Shown here piece by piece: positions 60,484 through 64,000 of a stretch of DNA of 64,000 bases. The stretch's first letter is position 1; each line of letters opens with the position of its first letter. The notes beneath the pieces are model-generated. The model was not told where the DNA came from, did not search any database, and saw only the letters and a list, made by a program, of their open reading frames with translations. The translations under genes and the position numbers were made by a program. Origin of the DNA: Acidovorax defluvii (GTDB taxonomy: Bacteria; Pseudomonadota; Gammaproteobacteria; Burkholderiales; Burkholderiaceae_C); NCBI GenBank assembly GCA_003268905.1, contig QLTU01000011.1, forward strand, positions 1 to 64,000, in the 5' to 3' direction.

Positions 60484-61581
60484 TCAGGCGCGGTGCTCGA
60501 CGTACCGCGCGAAGTTGTCCAGGATGGCTTGCCATCCCTGGCGCTGCTGTTCGGCGCTGTGGCTCTCCTCGGCGTCGAAGGACTCGCGCACCTTGATGCC
60601 ATTGGCCAGTGGAGTGAACTCGACGCGCACCTTGCGCCCGTCGCCCAGGGTGTATTCGATCAGGCGCTGCGGTGCGACACGGGTGTACGTGCCCTCGAAG
60701 TCGAAGCCGACGCTGCCGTCCCGCGCCTGCATGCGCGCGCAGAACTTGCCACCTTCGCGCAAATCCACGCTGGCGCGCGGTGTGTGCCAGTCGGGCGAGG
60801 CGGCGTTCCACTGCTCCATGGCGCGCGGGTCATTCCATGCGGCCCACACGCGGTCGATGGGCGCGTGGACACTGGTTTCGACGGTGATCTTCCTGGGCAT
60901 GCCTTGTGCCGACGCCTGCTCAGGCGCCGGGTGAGCGTGGCGCCGCAGGACGGCATGCGTGGCCTTGTCGGACGCCACGAACTGAACGCATTCGTAGCCC
61001 AGCGCCCGCAGGTCGAGCCCCTGCAGCAGCGGCTCTCCCCGGCCAAGCAACACCGGCGCGATGGCGATGTGCAGTTCGTCGATAAGGCCTTCACGCAGGT
61101 ACTGCCGGATGGTGTTGGCTCCGCCGCCGATCCGCACGTCCTTGCCGCCAGCGGCATCGCGTGCCCGTTCAAGCGCCTCATGGATGCCGCCGGTGACGAA
61201 GTGGAACGTTGTGCCACCTTCCATCTCGATCGGCGGCCGGGCATGGTGGGTCAGGATAAAGACCGGAACGTGGTAGGGCGGATCGTCGCCCCACCAGCCT
61301 TTCCAGGTGTTGTCCTGCCACTCGCCGCGCGAGGGGGCGAACATGTTGCGCCCCAGAATCCATGCGCCAACATTCTGAAAGCCCCGCGCGGCGAAATCAT
61401 CGTCAACCCCCGTGCTGCCGCCGTCCTTACCGAACAGCGTGCGCTGGAGCGTGCGGGTCGGCAGAAGCCACTGGTGCAGCTGCGTTCCGCCCACGCCGAG
61501 CGGATCATCGAGGCTTTGGTCCGGGCCCGCTCCATATCCGTCGAGCGAGATGGTGAAGCTCTCCACGCGAACACTTGTCAT
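60484..61581 (-). CDS. Fused DHFR-family (RibD_C) and SRPBCC (AHSA1-like) protein
   Basis: A 365-residue two-domain protein in one unbroken frame. Residues 1-210 are a dihydrofolate reductase/RibD C-terminal family domain (FTISLDGYGAGP, GAWILGRNMFAP, DVRIGGGANTIRQYL, DELHIAIAPVLLGRGEPLL). Residues 228-365 are an SRPBCC/AHSA1-type lipid or small-molecule binding domain (HAPIDRVWAAWNDPRAMEQW, LREGGKFCARMQARDG). A Met at residue 228, exactly at the second domain start, suggests two ancestral genes joined by loss of a stop. The reaction is unknown. Confidence 0.85.
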   Translation of the reverse strand: MTSVRVESFTISLDGYGAGPDQSLDDPLGVGGTQLHQWLLPTRTLQRTLFGKDGGSTGVDDDFAARGFQNVGAWILGRNMFAPSRGEWQDNTWKGWWGDDPPYHVPVFILTHHARPPIEMEGGTTFHFVTGGIHEALERARDAAGGKDVRIGGGANTIRQYLREGLIDELHIAIAPVLLGRGEPLLQGLDLRALGYECVQFVASDKATHAVLRRHAHPAPEQASAQGMPRKITVETSVHAPIDRVWAAWNDPRAMEQWNAASPDWHTPRASVDLREGGKFCARMQARDGSVGFDFEGTYTRVAPQRLIEYTLGDGRKVRVEFTPLANGIKVRESFDAEESHSAEQQRQGWQAILDNFARYVEHRA

Positions 61582-61646
61582 GGTTTTTTCCTCGGTTTCG
61601 GCGCCTGATGTGTGCCGGCCCTGCATCCTTGGTCGGATCCGCGCTC

Positions 61647-62084
61647 TCAGCCGGCGTTCACGTTGACCATCCACGGCGTGCCAAAGCGGTCGGTCACCAT
61701 GCCGAAGCCGGCCGACCAGAAGGTCTTGTCGAACGGCATGGTCACCTGGCCGCCTTGCGCCAGGGCGTCAAACACGCGCCGGCCTTCGGCGACATCGTCC
61801 GCCTGGATCGACACCCACAGGCCTTGCGGTTTGGCATAGCCGCCCGCGCACACGTCGCTGGCGCCGGGCAGGGTGTCGGATCCCATCAGCGCCTGCGCGC
61901 CGACCTGCAGGTGCACATGCATCAGGCGGTCTTTCGCCTCGGGCGGGATCGGCGGGTTCTGCGGGTCTGGCGGAATCTCGCCGAAGGTGCTCTGGTGCAC
62001 CACGGTGCCCTTGAACAGATCCTTGTAGAAGGCAAAGGCCTCGCGGCAGTTGCCGTCGAAGTTGAGGTAGGGGGTGAATTGCAT
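61647..62084 (-). CDS. VOC family protein, PhnB-like (a)
   Basis: A 145-residue protein of the PhnB/glyoxalase-like subgroup (YLNFDGNCREAFAFYKDLF, ending DRFGTPWMVNV). A protein of this type with few metal ligands is usually of unknown substrate. It lies between the fused DHFR-SRPBCC gene and a second PhnB-like gene in the same operon. Confidence 0.88.
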   Translation of the reverse strand: MQFTPYLNFDGNCREAFAFYKDLFKGTVVHQSTFGEIPPDPQNPPIPPEAKDRLMHVHLQVGAQALMGSDTLPGASDVCAGGYAKPQGLWVSIQADDVAEGRRVFDALAQGGQVTMPFDKTFWSAGFGMVTDRFGTPWMVNVNAG

Positions 62085-62121
62085 GGTGCCTCCGGGTTGA
62101 ACAGGTGTGGGGTGCGGCGGG

Positions 62122-62607
62122 TCAGCGGCCCGCCACCGCGGCCTCGATGGCAGCGACGTCGATCTTCTTCATGGTCATCATGGCGTCGAAGGCGCGCTTG
62201 GCGGCGGCGCGGTCGGGGTGGGTCCAGGCCTGGGCCAGTGCCACGGGCGTGATCTGCCACGAGATGCCCCACTTGTCGCGGCACCAGCCGCATTCCACCT
62301 CCTGGCCGTCGTGGCCGACGATGGCGTTCCAGTAGCGGTCGGTCTCGGCCTGATCGGCGGTGGACACCTGGAACGAGAACGCGTGGCTGTGCTCCACGCC
62401 CGGCCCGCCGTTCAGCCCCATGCAGGGCAGGCCCAGCACGGTGAATTCGACCACCAGCACGTCGCCCGCCTTGCCTGCGGGATAGTCACCCGGTGCGCGG
62501 TGGATGGCGCCGACGGCCGAGTCAGCAAAGGTGCTGGCGTAAAACCGCGCTGCTTCTTCAGCGTCGTTGTCGTACCAGAGGCAGACGGTGTTTTTGGATG
62601 GGGTCAT
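62122..62607 (-). CDS. VOC family protein, PhnB-like (b)
   Basis: A 161-residue protein of the PhnB-like 3-demethylubiquinone methyltransferase-annotated group. LWYDNDAEEAARFYASTF at the start and CGWCRDKWGISWQITP, the diagnostic motif, near residue 106 are clear. The annotation as methyltransferase is historical; the fold is VOC. Its ATG overlaps the stop of a 34-codon micro-ORF (ATGA), implying translational coupling. Confidence 0.88.
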   Translation of the reverse strand: MTPSKNTVCLWYDNDAEEAARFYASTFADSAVGAIHRAPGDYPAGKAGDVLVVEFTVLGLPCMGLNGGPGVEHSHAFSFQVSTADQAETDRYWNAIVGHDGQEVECGWCRDKWGISWQITPVALAQAWTHPDRAAAKRAFDAMMTMKKIDVAAIEAAVAGR

Positions 62608-62708
62608 GGTGGGTCTCCTTGCAAGGGGGCGGAGCGCGGGCGGTATGTGTCGCGCCGCGCAGTCGGCACGGTGCAGAGGAAGCCGTTGAGAAAGCGGTTG
62701 GTATCCAT
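62604..62708 (-). CDS. 34-residue micro-ORF coupled to the first VOC gene
   Basis: Opens with ATG at 62708, preceded by AGGAG at 6-base spacing, and ends in a TGA overlapping the VOC-gene ATG (ATGA). The peptide begins MDTNRFLNGFLCTV and has a basic Pro/Arg-rich end. The overlap and good ribosome-binding site support a translated leader; homology is unknown. Confidence 0.45.
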   Translation of the reverse strand: MDTNRFLNGFLCTVPTARRDTYRPRSAPLQGDPP

Positions 62709-62748
62709 GCGGGTCTCCTGTAGAAAGCGGCAAATGGAACAATATGTG

Positions 62749-62777
62749 TACGACGTCCACTTCATTGTGCCGTCGTA
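62749..62777. promoter_or_regulatory. Candidate TetR operator
   Basis: TACGACG (62749-62755) and CGTCGTA (62771-62777) form a perfect 7-bp inverted repeat around 15 bases. A direct repeat CGTCCAC occurs at 62754-62760 and 62788-62794, and AAATG/CATTT arms lie at about 62778-62798. All fall in the divergent gap between the VOC operon and the TetR gene. Confidence 0.5.
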
Positions 62778-62825
62778 AAATGAACAGCGTCCACATTTAA
62801 CCCTTCGCACAACAGGGACGCCGTC

Positions 62826-63521
62826 TTGAGCGCTTCACATTCCGTTCCTCTCACTCCTGTGACCCCTGCCGCACCGGCGGGTCAGACCGCGCGGCGCCCT
62901 ACCTACCGCCATGGCGACTTGCGCCGCGCGCTGCTGGACGCCGGCATTGCCCTGGTGCGCGAGGGCGGGCCGCCGGCGCTGGTGCTGCGCGAGGCCACGC
63001 GCCGCGCCGGCGTAGTGCCCAACGCTGCCTACCGCCATTTCGCCGGCCATGCGGCATTGCTCGATGCCGTGCGCGGCGCCGCACTGGGCTTGATGGCACG
63101 TGCCATGGAGGCGGAGATCGACCACGCCACGCGCCACCTGAGCGCGCCTGTTGCACGGGCACGCGCCGCTTTCAAGGCCGTCGGCACGGGCTACGTGCGC
63201 TTTGCGTTGGCCGAGCCGGGCCTGTTTCGCACCGCCTTCGTGTCCCAGCCCTTCGACGTGGCCAACGGCAGCCGCGACGACTTTCGTGGCGACAGCGGGC
63301 GCGACCCGTTCGAGATCCTGTGCGGCACGCTCGACGACATGGTGACTGCCGGCGCACTGGGCGCGGCACAGCGCCCGGGCGCCGAGTTTCTGGCGTGGTC
63401 GGCAGTGCACGGCCTGGCCATGCTGGCGCTCGACGGCCCGCTGCGTGCGCTGCCCGCCGCGCACATCGAGGCCATGGCCCAGCGCGCCGTGGCGATGGTG
63501 GAGCAGGGGCTGGCGGGCTGA
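62826..63521 (+). CDS. TetR/AcrR family regulator
   Basis: A 231-residue TetR-type repressor. After an N-terminal Pro/Ala tail, the helix-turn-helix runs from about residue 28 to 75 (GDLRRALLDAGIALVREGG, TRRAGVVPNAAYRHFAGHAALL). The C-terminal ligand domain is of the WHG type. The start is TTG, with GGGA upstream; no in-frame ATG precedes the DNA-binding domain. Divergence from the VOC/DHFR-SRPBCC operon and the palindrome between them suggest it controls that operon. Confidence 0.86.
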   Translation: MSASHSVPLTPVTPAAPAGQTARRPTYRHGDLRRALLDAGIALVREGGPPALVLREATRRAGVVPNAAYRHFAGHAALLDAVRGAALGLMARAMEAEIDHATRHLSAPVARARAAFKAVGTGYVRFALAEPGLFRTAFVSQPFDVANGSRDDFRGDSGRDPFEILCGTLDDMVTAGALGAAQRPGAEFLAWSAVHGLAMLALDGPLRALPAAHIEAMAQRAVAMVEQGLAG

Positions 63522-63592
63522 GCGCCTCCCGGGCAGCCGCGGCAGAAAGGATCGCGAGAATCCGCACTTCCCTGGCTTGCTAAGCTGCGCGC

Positions 63593-64000
63593 ATGAACAT
63601 CGCTCTTCCTGCGGGTGCTTACGAGGTGCGGCAATGGCTGCAGGGCGCAGCCCATATTGCCGTGCTGACCGGAGCGGGCATCAGCGCCGAATCGGGCGTG
63701 CCCACCTTCCGTGAGGCGCAAACCGGCTACTGGGCGCAGTTTCGCCCGGAAGACATGGCAACCGAAGCGGGCTTTCGCGCCCACCCGCGGCGTGTGTGGG
63801 ACTGGTACCAGCACCGGCGCAATTTGCTGGCTGGCGTGCATCCCAATGCCGGACATGTGGCGCTGGCGCAGTTCCAGCAGCAGCACCCCGGGCGCCTCAC
63901 GCTGATCACCCAGAACGTGGACGGCCTGCACCAGCGCGCGGGCAGCATCGGCACGCTGTGCCTGCATGGCGACATCTTTGCCGACCGCTGGCTCGACACC
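63593..64000 (+). CDS. Sir2-family NAD-dependent deacylase (partial, runs off the window)
   Basis: The first 136 codons of a sirtuin. The NAD-binding motif LTGAGISAESGVPTFR lies near residues 25-40, and the acetyl-lysine/NAD contact TQNVDGLHQRAG is near 112. LHGDIF near 129 holds the catalytic His. Sirtuins remove acetyl or other acyl groups from lysines, using NAD+. The zinc-binding part and C-terminus lie beyond position 64000, so type (CobB-like or other) is undecided. Confidence 0.92.
   Translation, partial: MNIALPAGAYEVRQWLQGAAHIAVLTGAGISAESGVPTFREAQTGYWAQFRPEDMATEAGFRAHPRRVWDWYQHRRNLLAGVHPNAGHVALAQFQQQHPGRLTLITQNVDGLHQRAGSIGTLCLHGDIFADRWLDT

Overview
The window is a 64 kb piece of a GC-rich betaproteobacterial chromosome, most likely Comamonadaceae and Acidovorax-like. 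That placement is inferred from the odhA-odhB-lpd-zapE order, the protein sequences, and a roughly 55-65 bp AGCGCT-core repeat found in and between genes. I see no rRNA, CRISPR array, prophage or intact insertion sequence. Most of the window is housekeeping chromosome. The interest lies in the repeat and where it has landed, two damaged signalling genes, an odd insertion in alaS, and a few clusters of unknown function.

Layout. 0.2-9.2 kb: AI-2E-type permease, 2-oxoglutarate dehydrogenase complex (sucA, sucB, lpd), zapE and a secreted coiled-coil protein. 9.2-13.2 kb: PP2C phosphatase, a DinG/YoaA helicase and bamD. 13.4-19.9 kb: dnaE, clpS and clpA with a clear terminator. 19.9-26.8 kb: lytic transglycosylase, sbcB, a PLP sulfhydrylase-family enzyme, a fused SpmA/SpmB membrane protein and a YebC-family regulator (YeeN-like). 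26.8-29.9 kb: a J-domain protein followed by three proteins I cannot assign. 30.3-35.8 kb: AsmA, an RluA-type pseudouridine synthase and a chemoreceptor cut by a stop codon. 35.9 kb: tRNA-Gly(CCC). 36.2-40.8 kb: succinate-semialdehyde dehydrogenase and an enlarged alaS. 40.9-45.0 kb: frameshifted diguanylate cyclase, then an FAD oxidoreductase-gluQ-trmB operon. 45.0-48.9 kb: LysR regulator divergent from pirin-flavodoxin-OsmC-pirin. 48.9-53.2 kb: trhO, MinD/FlhG-like ATPase, diguanylate cyclase and SulP transporter. 53.3-60.0 kb: BON lipoprotein, metC, DUF2189 protein, small basic protein, arylesterase/ABC ATPase pair, sstT and rlmB. 60.1-63.5 kb: an operon of three VOC proteins and a DHFR-SRPBCC fusion, divergent from a TetR regulator. 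The window ends inside a sirtuin gene.

Working together. sucA/sucB/lpd form one TCA-cycle complex. clpS delivers N-degron substrates to clpA. gluQ, trmB, trhO, rlmB, alaS and the pseudouridine synthase all act on tRNA or rRNA. The pirin/OsmC/flavodoxin operon with its LysR regulator looks like an electrophile or redox stress response. The overlapping SulP, diguanylate cyclase and MinD-like genes suggest an envelope signal passed through c-di-GMP to a positioning ATPase.

Strongest leads: (1) an in-frame copy of the intergenic repeat inside gluQ; (2) an insertion of roughly 65-75 residues in AlaS, encoded by DNA of clearly different codon use; (3) the J-domain plus three-orphan cluster; (4) single-base lesions in the chemoreceptor and in one diguanylate cyclase.
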